A stretch of DNA of 64,000 nt from Henriciella litoralis (GTDB lineage: Bacteria; Pseudomonadota; Alphaproteobacteria; Caulobacterales; Hyphomonadaceae). The translations under genes and the position numbers were made by a program. Of the stretch, positions 45,749-53,799 are shown piece by piece. Where the stretch lies: positions 2,946,407-3,010,406 of the forward strand of contig NZ_NCSS01000006.1 of NCBI RefSeq assembly GCF_002088935.1. Reading direction: 5' to 3'. The notes beneath the pieces were generated by a model. It was given only the letters and a program-made list of their open reading frames with translations, was not told the DNA's origin and did not search any database. The stretch's first letter is position 1. Each line of letters starts with the position of its first letter.

Positions 45749-46244
45749 GGCGCAGCGGCAAGCCGGCAGCCACGAATTCGACCACGTCGCAGACCGAGGC
45801 AACACGCTGATTGAGCCGCCCCTGCGCATCCCGGAAGGCCCGGCCGAGCTTGGTTTCAGGTACTAGTCCAAGCCCGACTTCGTTGGAAACGAGGAACACT
45901 GGCTGCGTCATCATCTCAAGGGCCGCACAGAGGCTCTCGCTTTCGGCATCCACATCCCGCTCATGATGCATCAAATTGGATAGCCACAGGGTCAGGCAAT
46001 CGACAAGGATTGCGTCTTCAAGGGGGGCGCTGCCAAGCGCCGCAACCAGATCGAGTGGCGCTTCGACGGTTTGCCAACCGGTCCCTCGGTCTGCCTGATG
46101 CCGGGCAATTCTGCGTCCCATCTCATCATCGAGCGCCTCAGCAGTCGCAATAAAGGTACGGTCGGGCGAGACCTGCTCGGCTAGTTCTTGCGCCCGCCGG
46201 CTCTTGCCAGATCGCGCCCCTCCCAGGAGAAAAGTGATTGCCAT
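45738..46244 (-). CDS. cobU: Bifunctional adenosylcobinamide kinase/guanylyltransferase
   Basis: A 168-residue CobU/CobP. It phosphorylates adenosylcobinamide and converts it to the GDP form used by CobS. ATG 46244 (MAITFLLGGARSGKSRRAQE) places the P-loop GGARSGKS at residues 8-15, as expected; the longer reading adds 20 residues. Further motifs are TFIATAEALDDEM and VDCLTLWLSNLM, then VSNEVGLGLVPE. It is the only assembly gene on the opposite strand, convergent with cobC, so it escapes the riboswitch operon. Confidence 0.94.
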   Translation of the reverse strand: MAITFLLGGARSGKSRRAQELAEQVSPDRTFIATAEALDDEMGRRIARHQADRGTGWQTVEAPLDLVAALGSAPLEDAILVDCLTLWLSNLMHHERDVDAESESLCAALEMMTQPVFLVSNEVGLGLVPETKLGRAFRDAQGRLNQRVASVCDVVEFVAAGLPLRLKG

Positions 46245-46335
46245 TGGGTTGGCTACCGTGCCTCGGCGATGCGGTCTACAGAGCCCTTCGCATTCGTGTG
46301 ACAATACCCGTCTCTGTTATCCGAACGCTCAGTGT

Positions 46336-46362
46336 GGTGTTGTCAGACTCATGCAAACTCGT
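46336..46362. mobile_element. Solo IS6-type terminal repeat
   Basis: GGTGTTGTCAGACTCATGCA, followed by AACTCGT, matches the first 27 bp of the IS6-type ends at 5592 and 57879, with no transposase sequence attached. It sits in the 186-bp space between the cobalamin block and the third catabolic island, exactly at their junction. Confidence 0.75.
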
Positions 46363-46430
46363 ATCCGAAATGTTCAGTTGCGCACGGGCATTGCCAGCTC
46401 TGCAATCGAATCTGTGACCATAGACGTCAG

Positions 46431-47204
46431 TTACCGCGTTTGCCCGCCATCGACAGGGATGATCGCGCCGGTCAGAAAGCTTGCGCGCGGGCTTAGCAGA
46501 AACGCTGCAACCGAGCCGATCTCCTCAGGCGTGCCGAAGCGTTGCATTGGAACTTCACGGTTGATCCACCGTGTCCACGCATCCTTGCGATCGCCATCCA
46601 TCCGCTCCTGCCAAGTGCCGTCCGGAAAGATAATGTTACCTGGTGCCAGAGCATTGACCCGGACATTCGACTTGCCGACCAGACGGGCGAGCTCCTTGGC
46701 GAGATGGTTCATCGCTGCCTTTGCGGTTCCATAGGTCAGAACGGTGCCAAGTGCGCCGATCCCCGCAATCGAACTGATGAAGAGCAGCGAGCCTTCTTGC
46801 CGTTCTACCTGCCTTCGCAGCACCGAACGGGCGAAACAGAACCCGGAATCCAGGTTTTGATTCATGCCAGCCGACCAGGTTTCGTCATCAACCTCGAACC
46901 CGGGCGGGCAGGGGTGAAGGCCAACATTCGCAACGGCGCCAAAGATAGGCCCAATGTCGGTTTCCACGCTGTCGATAATGCGTTCGACAGTTTCGCTGTC
47001 ACACATGTCCCCGGCAAACATTGAAAGCTTGTCGCTTCCGAAGATATCGGCAAGCCGATCATGCTCTGATTTGAGCTTTTCGACCCCGCGGGCCGTCATG
47101 ACAAGGTGTGCGCCTTCGTTGAGGCAGCTTTCAACAATTCCGAGACCGATGCCACGACTGGCACCGGCGACAAGAATTATCTTTCCATCAAGTGAAAGAT
47201 CCAT
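46431..47204 (-). CDS. SDR-family oxidoreductase
   Basis: A 257-residue classical short-chain dehydrogenase. VAGASRGIGLG binds the cofactor, the NNAG position reads ANVG, the active Ser is in SSIAGIGA, and YxxxK is YGTAK. The C-terminus IPVDGGQT is typical. AGGAAA precedes the ATG. It is 32 bp after the Rieske oxygenase gene on the same strand and may dehydrogenate the hydroxylated or dihydrodiol product of that enzyme (inference). Confidence 0.92.
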   Translation of the reverse strand: MDLSLDGKIILVAGASRGIGLGIVESCLNEGAHLVMTARGVEKLKSEHDRLADIFGSDKLSMFAGDMCDSETVERIIDSVETDIGPIFGAVANVGLHPCPPGFEVDDETWSAGMNQNLDSGFCFARSVLRRQVERQEGSLLFISSIAGIGALGTVLTYGTAKAAMNHLAKELARLVGKSNVRVNALAPGNIIFPDGTWQERMDGDRKDAWTRWINREVPMQRFGTPEEIGSVAAFLLSPRASFLTGAIIPVDGGQTR

Positions 47205-47236
47205 GGCGTTTCCTGTATTGAATTAGACCGATGAAC

Positions 47237-48505
47237 CTAACGGCGGCCATCAAGATACTGATCAAGAACGTGGTAGAAATGGCGCAGGCGCCGTTCCTGG
47301 TGATTGAACAGCATGCCCTTGAAGGACTTTGAATACACGCCTTGCTGGACCCAGGGCACATTGTTGGCGTCCTGATTGTAGACCTCATTATCGAACTTGA
47401 ACTCGCGACCCTTGCCATAGGTGATCTCTGGCAGAGGCGCGGGCTCTTCATTCGGGCCGCGCCGCTCAAATTGCTGGACCCAGAAGACCATTTTGGCCGG
47501 ATCAAGCGGGTCCGGCATGTAGCGAAAGACCGAAAATTTGTCCGCAAACGTGTTCACGGTGATGTTCGGAAAGATGAAGTAGTGATGGTCATCCGTCATC
47601 TGGTCGTCTGTCAGTTTGGACACATCGCACCCTCGAGCTGACAAATTGGCGCGGCGCGCTTCCTGAATGGCGAGGCGCATCTCATCCAGCTTGCCGACAT
47701 AGTCATCCGGGTTCACGCCTTCTGACTCAGCAATCGCGCGCAGAATTGGATTTGCTTCGCGGCGCTCATCATCGCTCAGCCGCTTGCACGGCGCGCCCAT
47801 GATGTAGATCCCGCGATTATGAAGCTCGAACAGATCGATCTGCATGTCCGGGCTGTCTTCGAGAACAAACTGAAGCTGCGGGTGCGTGATCGGGCCGTGA
47901 TAGCCTTCCTGAAAGGCATCCGCCCCGATCTTCCAGTTGCAATCCCATTCTACGATGGTTTCTTCAACGAGGTCATACTCTTCGAGCTTGTAGCGCTCAA
48001 ACTCCGGGAGGACTTCACCTAGGAACTCTTTGAGTGGCGGGGCTTCGGGGTCCATGTTGATCCATGCAAACCCACCCCAGATTTCACACTGAATCGATGG
48101 AAGAACGAGATCTTCATCATTGGTGTAGTTGCCGAAATCCTCGCGGTCAGGAATGTTTTTGACCGAGCCATTTAGATTCCATTCGAAGCCGTGAAACCAG
48201 CAGAAAAGCGATTTGATATTGCGTGGGCGCGTCACGATCTGCCGTCCGCGATGCCGGCAGACATTATAGAAAGCGCGGATTTCGCCATCATCAGAGTGCA
48301 CAATGACGATGGGCTCCTGACCGATCTGGATAGGGTAGGCGTCGCCGGGCGACCTTAGATAGGCGAGCGGGCAGGCCATCAGCCAGGCGCGGCCGAAAAC
48401 GTGTTCCAGTTCCGCTTTGAGCGCTTCTTTCGAGGTGTAGCGTTCAGGGTCGATCCGCTCGGTCCCGAGCTCTGCGTCAACCTGGTGGGTTCCGTCGGCA
48501 CTCAT
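47237..48505 (-). CDS. Rieske non-heme iron oxygenase, alpha subunit
   Basis: A 422-residue ring-hydroxylating-type oxygenase large subunit. The Rieske centre is Cys83-x-His85 and Cys102-xx-His105 (CRHRG, then CWFHG). The mononuclear iron site is seen around DAFQEGYHGPITHPQ, with two His. GGAGGAAG precedes the ATG. No beta subunit, ferredoxin or reductase gene is nearby, as in alpha-only three-component or carnitine-type oxygenases whose electron donors are encoded elsewhere. It is divergent from an SDR, with a 78-bp AT-rich promoter space between. Confidence 0.92.
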   Translation of the reverse strand: MSADGTHQVDAELGTERIDPERYTSKEALKAELEHVFGRAWLMACPLAYLRSPGDAYPIQIGQEPIVIVHSDDGEIRAFYNVCRHRGRQIVTRPRNIKSLFCWFHGFEWNLNGSVKNIPDREDFGNYTNDEDLVLPSIQCEIWGGFAWINMDPEAPPLKEFLGEVLPEFERYKLEEYDLVEETIVEWDCNWKIGADAFQEGYHGPITHPQLQFVLEDSPDMQIDLFELHNRGIYIMGAPCKRLSDDERREANPILRAIAESEGVNPDDYVGKLDEMRLAIQEARRANLSARGCDVSKLTDDQMTDDHHYFIFPNITVNTFADKFSVFRYMPDPLDPAKMVFWVQQFERRGPNEEPAPLPEITYGKGREFKFDNEVYNQDANNVPWVQQGVYSKSFKGMLFNHQERRLRHFYHVLDQYLDGRR

Positions 48506-48532
48506 ATTCTTCCTCCATGTAATAGGCTTTTC

Positions 48533-48553
48533 AATTCCTTATCATGAATTATA
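48533..48553. promoter_or_regulatory. Candidate operator, Rieske/SDR divergent promoter
   Basis: AATTC-N8-GAATT forms an inverted repeat in the middle of the 78-bp divergent space, containing CCTTATCATGAATTATA. A closely similar word (AATTCCTTATAATAAATAAA) sits in the VOC/P450 divergent space at 49768. A shared regulator, possibly the GntR protein at 55190, is inferred. Confidence 0.4.
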
Positions 48554-48583
48554 GTCGGGCCACAACAAGTGGGAGTTCGAAAC

Positions 48584-49327
48584 GTGAAAAAACAAAATGT
48601 AATCGTCACTGGAGGCGGATCGGGTATTGGTCGCGCAATCGCGCAAAAGGTTGCGGACGGTGGCGCAGAAACCATTATTCTTCTGGATCTGGATCTGGAT
48701 CGCACTGGAATGGAGGAAACGGCGGCGACGATTGAAGGCTGCCGCGTGGAAATTCACGCGCTGGATATCACCGACGATGCGGCCGTGGACGCTGTGTTCG
48801 ATCAGATTTTATCTCGTCACGAAGCCATTCATACGGTCTACAATTGCGCTGGCATTCAAACCGGGTCTCCCGCCTGGCCGGAGGTGTCACCAGCGCGGAT
48901 GCGAGCGGTCGTTTCGGTCAATCTGATTGGGCTGATGTTCGTCACGCAAAAGGCGATCGGCCTGATGGAAAAGACTGGCGGAAGCATCCTCAATATCGCG
49001 TCAACCAGTGGCCTGAACGCCTATCTGAGTGGGGCGGTCTATGGCGCATCCAAGGCGGCCGTTATCCACTTTACGGCGTGCAATGCCAGCCTGAAAGAGT
49101 CACACAACATCCGTATCAACGCGATCTGTCCAGGCATGGTGAATACACCATTCCTTGAAAAGACTGGCGCTGGCGGAAAGGTCGCTGGCTGGCTGCAGGA
49201 CCGGGTGAAATCAGGCGAGATGCTGACCGCGGAACAGGTGGCCGACGCAGCAGTCCGGCTGGCCAATGATGAGACCAAGGCCGGCTGCCACGAAGTGATT
49301 GATTATGAGGGGGCGGCCTCCGACTAG
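48584..49327 (+). CDS. SDR-family oxidoreductase
   Basis: A 247-residue short-chain dehydrogenase. GTG 48584 is chosen because GGGAG lies eight bases upstream; a GTG at 48569 is in frame. It has TGGGSGIGRA, NCAGIQTG, STSGLNA with the active serine, and YGASK. The tail VIDYEGAASD departs from the usual VDGG ending. It overlaps the convergent VOC gene stop by 4 bp. Confidence 0.9.
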   Translation: MKKQNVIVTGGGSGIGRAIAQKVADGGAETIILLDLDLDRTGMEETAATIEGCRVEIHALDITDDAAVDAVFDQILSRHEAIHTVYNCAGIQTGSPAWPEVSPARMRAVVSVNLIGLMFVTQKAIGLMEKTGGSILNIASTSGLNAYLSGAVYGASKAAVIHFTACNASLKESHNIRINAICPGMVNTPFLEKTGAGGKVAGWLQDRVKSGEMLTAEQVADAAVRLANDETKAGCHEVIDYEGAASD

Positions 49328-49740
49328 GCGGGGGCCGGAAACGGAAGCTGAAGCAGCTCGATCTTGTATCCGTCCGGATCCTCGACGAATGCCATTTCGA
49401 TCTCTGTGCCCAGCATCGGGCCGGGCTCTCGTGTGACCGTCACACCTTTCGCTTTCATGACCTCAACAAAGGCATAGAGATCCTCGCAGCCGAATGCGAT
49501 GTGGCCATAACCTGAGCCGTGCGAGTAATCCTCCTCCTGGTGCCAGTTGTAGGTCAGCTCCAACACATTTCCTTTTTCTTCTTCTTCAGCACCAAGATAG
49601 GCGAGCGTGAACTCGGCATCGGGGAAATCGCGCTTCCGGATCAGGTCCAGACCGAAATTCTCTCCGTAGAATTGGATCGATTTCTCAAGATCCTTCACGC
49701 GGATCATGGTGTGCAGCAAACGCGTTGCGGTCTTTGACAT
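49324..49740 (-). CDS. VOC/glyoxalase-family protein (lactoylglutathione lyase-like)
   Basis: A 138-residue vicinal-oxygen-chelate protein. It starts LLHTMIRVKDLEKSIQFYGE and has LELTYNWHQEEDYSHGSGYG, HIAFGCEDLY and FVEDPDGYKIELLQ. Metal ligands corresponding to GloA (His near the start, Glu, His, Glu) are all visible, so it looks like an active Ni/Zn glyoxalase I. In this catabolic setting a glutathione-dependent isomerase or detoxification role is possible. GGAGGAA precedes the ATG; it is divergent from the P450 gene. Confidence 0.9.
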   Translation of the reverse strand: MSKTATRLLHTMIRVKDLEKSIQFYGENFGLDLIRKRDFPDAEFTLAYLGAEEEEKGNVLELTYNWHQEEDYSHGSGYGHIAFGCEDLYAFVEVMKAKGVTVTREPGPMLGTEIEMAFVEDPDGYKIELLQLPFPAPA

Positions 49741-49767
49741 TCATTCCTCCAAATTGACGGCGCGACT

Positions 49768-49787
49768 AATTCCTTATAATAAATAAA
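49768..49787. promoter_or_regulatory. Candidate operator, VOC/P450 divergent promoter
   Basis: AATTCCTTATAATAAATAAA closely matches the word at 48533-48553 and lies centrally in the 78-bp space between the VOC and P450 starts. Both spacers are also the same length. It may be a regulator site or simply shared AT-rich promoter sequence. Confidence 0.35.
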
Positions 49788-49818
49788 TTAACGCCGCAAA
49801 CAAGAGGTAGGGAGTGAC

Positions 49819-51129
49819 ATGCAAATAAAAGAAGCTGACCGGATCGACCCGTATGAGAACCAGAGAACTGAACCGGGGCCCGTTCATGCGCCGGTGTTCC
49901 CTGTTGACCTTCAGATCGACCTGACGGCGGAGGACGCCTACCTCGATGGGGCGCCCATGGAGGATGTCAAACGACTTAGCGACGCTGCGCCGATTTTCTG
50001 GCATCCGGAAAACAAGCCGTATGAGCCGGGGTTCTGGGTGCTCACGCGACACGAAGACATCAGATACGTTTCGCAGAATCCCGGGCTATTTTCATCCGCT
50101 GTTGGGGCAGGTGCGCTGCTTTCCTTCGAGACATCTGGGTGGGATATGACCCCAGAGGAGCATGCCATTTACATGGCTAACATGGTCCAGATGGACCCGC
50201 CTGAACACAAGGACTATCGGGCGCTGATTATGCCCTATCTCGGCGGGCCGGCGGTCAAGCGCATTGACCCGATCATTCGACAGAAAGTTGGCGAACTCGT
50301 CGGCGAGCTGAAGGCGGACGAGCCATTTGATCTCGTCAGTCGCTTTTCAGCTATTACGCCCGGCGTGACGCTCTGCCACTTGCTGGGTGTGCCGCCGGAA
50401 GATCGCGAAACCATCGTGGAATGGGGGGACACGCTCGCCGGTTCGGGAGACCCCGAATATGCCGAAGCAGCAGCCGGGCTCCACGCAAAAATCTATAAAT
50501 ATGGCTGGGACCTGCTCAACAAGAAGAAGGAAGAGCCTGGCAATGACCTTCTGAGCGCGGCCATCAAGGAATATTCCAAACAGGAAGGTGGCAAGCTGCG
50601 CCCCGGCTCCATGGAAGGCCTGTTCACCCTTATGGTCGTTGCCGGGCACAGAACCACTCGCAACACGACCACAGAAGGCTTGATGCTCCTCTACAAACAC
50701 CCTGAGCAACTGGAGCTGCTTCGGTCAAATCCGGACCTGATCAACAATGCTGTCGAGGAAATCCTTCGGTACAGCACGGTTGTGCCGGTCTTCCGACGGA
50801 CCGCTCTTGATGACACCGAGCTTAGCGGACAGAAAATCGCCAAGGGCGAGAAAGTTGTGATGTGGTACTCAGCGGCCAATCGCGATGAGTCCGTCTTCGA
50901 AGACCCGTATAAATTCGACATTCAAAGACCGAACGCCAAATCGCATCTCGCCTTTGGCATTGGGGAACATATGTGCGCTGGAAACATGCTGGCGCGCCTG
51001 CAGATACGCACGGCAATTCTCGAGTTCATTCAGCGCTTCAAGACGATGGAAATCGTCAAGGAGCCTGAGTACCTGCAGACGAACCAGGCAGTTTCGATCA
51101 AACGACTGATCGTGAAAACTGGACTGTAA
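49819..51129 (+). CDS. Cytochrome P450
   Basis: A 436-residue bacterial class I-type P450. The heme loop is FGIGEHMCAG with the axial Cys386, ExxR is Glu314-Ile-Leu-Arg317, and substrate-recognition regions are complete. The I-helix oxygen-activation motif reads Ala275-Gly-His-Arg278-Thr-Thr, where Arg replaces the usual Glu/Asp. GGGAG precedes the ATG. No ferredoxin or ferredoxin reductase gene is nearby. It probably hydroxylates a hydrophobic substrate taken up by the adjacent TonB receptor; the substrate is unknown. Confidence 0.93.
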   Translation: MQIKEADRIDPYENQRTEPGPVHAPVFPVDLQIDLTAEDAYLDGAPMEDVKRLSDAAPIFWHPENKPYEPGFWVLTRHEDIRYVSQNPGLFSSAVGAGALLSFETSGWDMTPEEHAIYMANMVQMDPPEHKDYRALIMPYLGGPAVKRIDPIIRQKVGELVGELKADEPFDLVSRFSAITPGVTLCHLLGVPPEDRETIVEWGDTLAGSGDPEYAEAAAGLHAKIYKYGWDLLNKKKEEPGNDLLSAAIKEYSKQEGGKLRPGSMEGLFTLMVVAGHRTTRNTTTEGLMLLYKHPEQLELLRSNPDLINNAVEEILRYSTVVPVFRRTALDDTELSGQKIAKGEKVVMWYSAANRDESVFEDPYKFDIQRPNAKSHLAFGIGEHMCAGNMLARLQIRTAILEFIQRFKTMEIVKEPEYLQTNQAVSIKRLIVKTGL

Positions 51130-51187
51130 GTCTGTCCTGGCGAGCTTTGTCGCCGTGCCAGAGCAATTTAACTCTCGCTCGTACGAA

Positions 51188-51222
51188 AAACCGCCTGCCA
51201 GAGACGATCTGGCAGGCGGTTT
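51188..51222. terminator. Bidirectional intrinsic terminator
   Basis: A perfect 15-bp stem (AAACCGCCTGCCAGA with TCTGGCAGGCGGTTT) with a 5-base loop lies between the convergent P450 and TonB receptor genes. A-runs on the left and T-runs on the right suit termination in both directions. Confidence 0.88.
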
Positions 51223-51252
51223 CAGTTTGTATTCCGGGAGGGCTAGGTTTGT

Positions 51253-53622
51253 TTAGAAGCTGGCCTTCAATTGGACAGCAAACGTGCGGCCAGGATCAGT
51301 GCCCTGTACGTAGGCCCCTGCAACGAGCGGAATATTGTACCCGAAATTGCCAACGATCTCATCGGTGAGGTTACGGCCTATAATCGCCACTTCCCAGTTT
51401 TGATCGATCGGCGCGACGCCCAGGCGCAAGTCCACTTTCGTATAGGCGTCCGTCTCTTGGACGGGATTTCCATCGGGAGAAACGAACTGGTCACCGACAT
51501 AGTTGAGAGACAGGTTCACCAGGCCTTCGAAGCGAGGCGAGATATTGTCCCTCCAGTCCACATTGAACGATCCTGACCATTCCGGTGCGTATTGAAGCCG
51601 CGCTCCGGCGAGGTCCTGCGCGCCGCCGACGCAACCGGTCTGTGCCGTCTGGCCAGCATAGCAGGCTGCACCGGGAAAGCTGTCATATTTAGCGTCGAGA
51701 TAAAGCGCATTGGCGCTGAGTGTTGTTGACGGAACGACAAGGTAACGGCCTTCTACTTCAATCCCCCGGCTCGTTGCTTCAGCGGCATTGCCAACGGTGA
51801 ATGTCGATCCGTTGAATGCTGAGACTTGCAGATCCTCGAAGGTGTTGTTGAAGGCTGCGACCGAAATCTCCGCGCGGTCATTCAGCAATTTGGACTTGTA
51901 GCCAATTTCGTAAGACTTGGCTTCTTCCCCCTCGAACTGAAGGTTCGCAGGATCAGGCGCCGTCTGGCCAACATCGAAGCTACCGGACTTGAAACCAGTT
52001 CGGTACGAGAAATAGACCATCCCTTCAGGAGAGATGTCATACTCGACAGCAATCATCGGCGAAAAGGAATTATCACTGCGCTCTGATTTTACCGCGTAGT
52101 TCTCGCGGCCAATGGCTGCGAACAAGGCAAGCTGGACAGGGTCTTGTGACGCGGCGCCGCAGCCATCTGTTCCCGCGTCTGTCACGAAGTGTGATTTGGC
52201 GAGCCGTTTGTTGCTCTCCTGATAGCGCGCGCCGGCCGTGACACGCAATTTGTCCGAAATGTCCAGGGTGCCCTGTCCAAAGATACCAAGGCTGTTATCT
52301 GTCAATTTCGCGTTATTGCAGGACAGGCCATCGAACGGCAGTCCAAAATCCGTGAATCGAAGTCCCGAGAATGTGTTGGGAGAGGTCTGTATAATTGAGT
52401 TTTCGTAGTAGGCGCCAACGATATAGTCGAAGCGCCCGGCATCGCTCGGCTCCAGCCGGAATTCCTGGCTGAACTGCTCAACTTCCTGACCGAGAATTGT
52501 CGTCACTACCGAAAGCGGGGTCGTGTCTGCATCGATATGTTCGATCCAATCGGCATCAATGTAACCGGTTACAGACGTCAGTCGGACAGGGCCGAAATCA
52601 TACGTTCCCAAGAGTGTGAATGTCTTGGCTTCGTCGTGCCCGGTTTCATCTCCATAAAGGCCTGTGCCTCCTGTCGAGCGTCGATCATCAACAGAGAAAT
52701 CGGCATTGGGGTCCGCTGCACGGACGAGGTCAATGAAGCTCTGCAGACGTGGAAACCGCGGATCAGTAGGGTCGTCGACAAACGAAACCTGCTGCGTGCG
52801 ACCATCGCTGTCGGCTTCTGTGGACTGAGCCGTGAAGAGGACGTTGAGACGGTCTGTAAGGTCGGCTTCCAGGCTCAAGCGGACCGAGAAGTCATTTGAG
52901 GAAGGATCCTGACGGTCGCGATTGGTATTGTAGAAGAACCCGTCCTGTTCGGAGGCTTTCGCCGCGAGCCGGAAGTAGAGATTGTCGGCGACAGGCCCGG
53001 TCACGTAGCCTTCAAGGCTCCTTTGATCGGTGTCATCCAGATTGTAGGTAAGGTTCATCGCGCCGCCAAACTCGTTTTCCGGACGGGCAGAAATGATGTT
53101 CACGGCGCCGGCGATCGTGCCTTTGCCGAATAGCGTGCTTTGTGGCCCTTTCAGCACTTCAACCCGCTCGGTGTCGAGAAACGACAACCGTGAAAGTCGC
53201 GCAACTGTGAAGTATACGCCGTCGAGATAGATGCCTGTTGACTGTTCGAAGCCTTGATTGGAGCCGGAGCCGATGCCGCGAACGTAAATCTGTTCGCTGA
53301 GGCCCGCAGTGCCGATATGCAAGCCGGGGACAAGGTCCTTCAGCCCTTCCAGGTTCGCGATTCCCTGATCCTGCAGAACATCACCTGTAACAGCCTGCAC
53401 AGTAACCGGAACGTCGAGAATGCTCTCCTCACGCTTTTCGGCGGTCACCTGAACGGTGTTTAGTTTGTACTCGTCGTCTGCGCTCGTTGCGTCCTGAGCG
53501 AGCGCCAGAGGTGACGCCGTGATCAGTGCGATCATGCTCGCACCTGCAAGCCGTGCGGCGAAATTAATCCTGGAATACTCGCGTGCAGTATCCGGTTGTT
53601 TGGCAATTTGATGTAGCGACAT
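51253..53622 (-). CDS. TonB-dependent receptor
   Basis: A 789-residue receptor. ATG 53622 is preferred because GGGGAGG lies just upstream; an extended N-region then leads to a signal segment (AGASMIALITASPLALAQ). The TonB box is LNTVQVTAEKREESILDVP, the plug has LKGPQSTLFGKGTIAGAVN, the barrel has YRTGFKSGSF, and the last residue is Phe. It is convergent with the P450 and divergent from the MFS carrier, so it probably takes up the same substrate. Confidence 0.92.
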   Translation of the reverse strand: MSLHQIAKQPDTAREYSRINFAARLAGASMIALITASPLALAQDATSADDEYKLNTVQVTAEKREESILDVPVTVQAVTGDVLQDQGIANLEGLKDLVPGLHIGTAGLSEQIYVRGIGSGSNQGFEQSTGIYLDGVYFTVARLSRLSFLDTERVEVLKGPQSTLFGKGTIAGAVNIISARPENEFGGAMNLTYNLDDTDQRSLEGYVTGPVADNLYFRLAAKASEQDGFFYNTNRDRQDPSSNDFSVRLSLEADLTDRLNVLFTAQSTEADSDGRTQQVSFVDDPTDPRFPRLQSFIDLVRAADPNADFSVDDRRSTGGTGLYGDETGHDEAKTFTLLGTYDFGPVRLTSVTGYIDADWIEHIDADTTPLSVVTTILGQEVEQFSQEFRLEPSDAGRFDYIVGAYYENSIIQTSPNTFSGLRFTDFGLPFDGLSCNNAKLTDNSLGIFGQGTLDISDKLRVTAGARYQESNKRLAKSHFVTDAGTDGCGAASQDPVQLALFAAIGRENYAVKSERSDNSFSPMIAVEYDISPEGMVYFSYRTGFKSGSFDVGQTAPDPANLQFEGEEAKSYEIGYKSKLLNDRAEISVAAFNNTFEDLQVSAFNGSTFTVGNAAEATSRGIEVEGRYLVVPSTTLSANALYLDAKYDSFPGAACYAGQTAQTGCVGGAQDLAGARLQYAPEWSGSFNVDWRDNISPRFEGLVNLSLNYVGDQFVSPDGNPVQETDAYTKVDLRLGVAPIDQNWEVAIIGRNLTDEIVGNFGYNIPLVAGAYVQGTDPGRTFAVQLKASF

Positions 53623-53742
53623 GTTCCTCCCCATCGCGTTTTCTATGCAGTCGATCTGGCCGCGAATTATTTCGTCTGGCCGCGTCGACACGTTGCGGTA
53701 TCGGCTGTCCTTAATCTGTTGAAAAATGGACTTGCTATTTAT

Positions 53743-53761
53743 GATACTTTTTTTGAGTATC
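53743..53761. promoter_or_regulatory. Inverted repeat in TonB receptor/MFS divergent space
   Basis: GATACT-N7-AGTATC, a perfect 6-bp inverted repeat, lies 39 bp before the MFS start and about 120 bp before the receptor start. It is a candidate operator; the binding protein is unknown. Confidence 0.4.
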
Positions 53762-53799
53762 TTCAAAAATAATATCTGTCAATTCCGTGGGAGGAAGTT

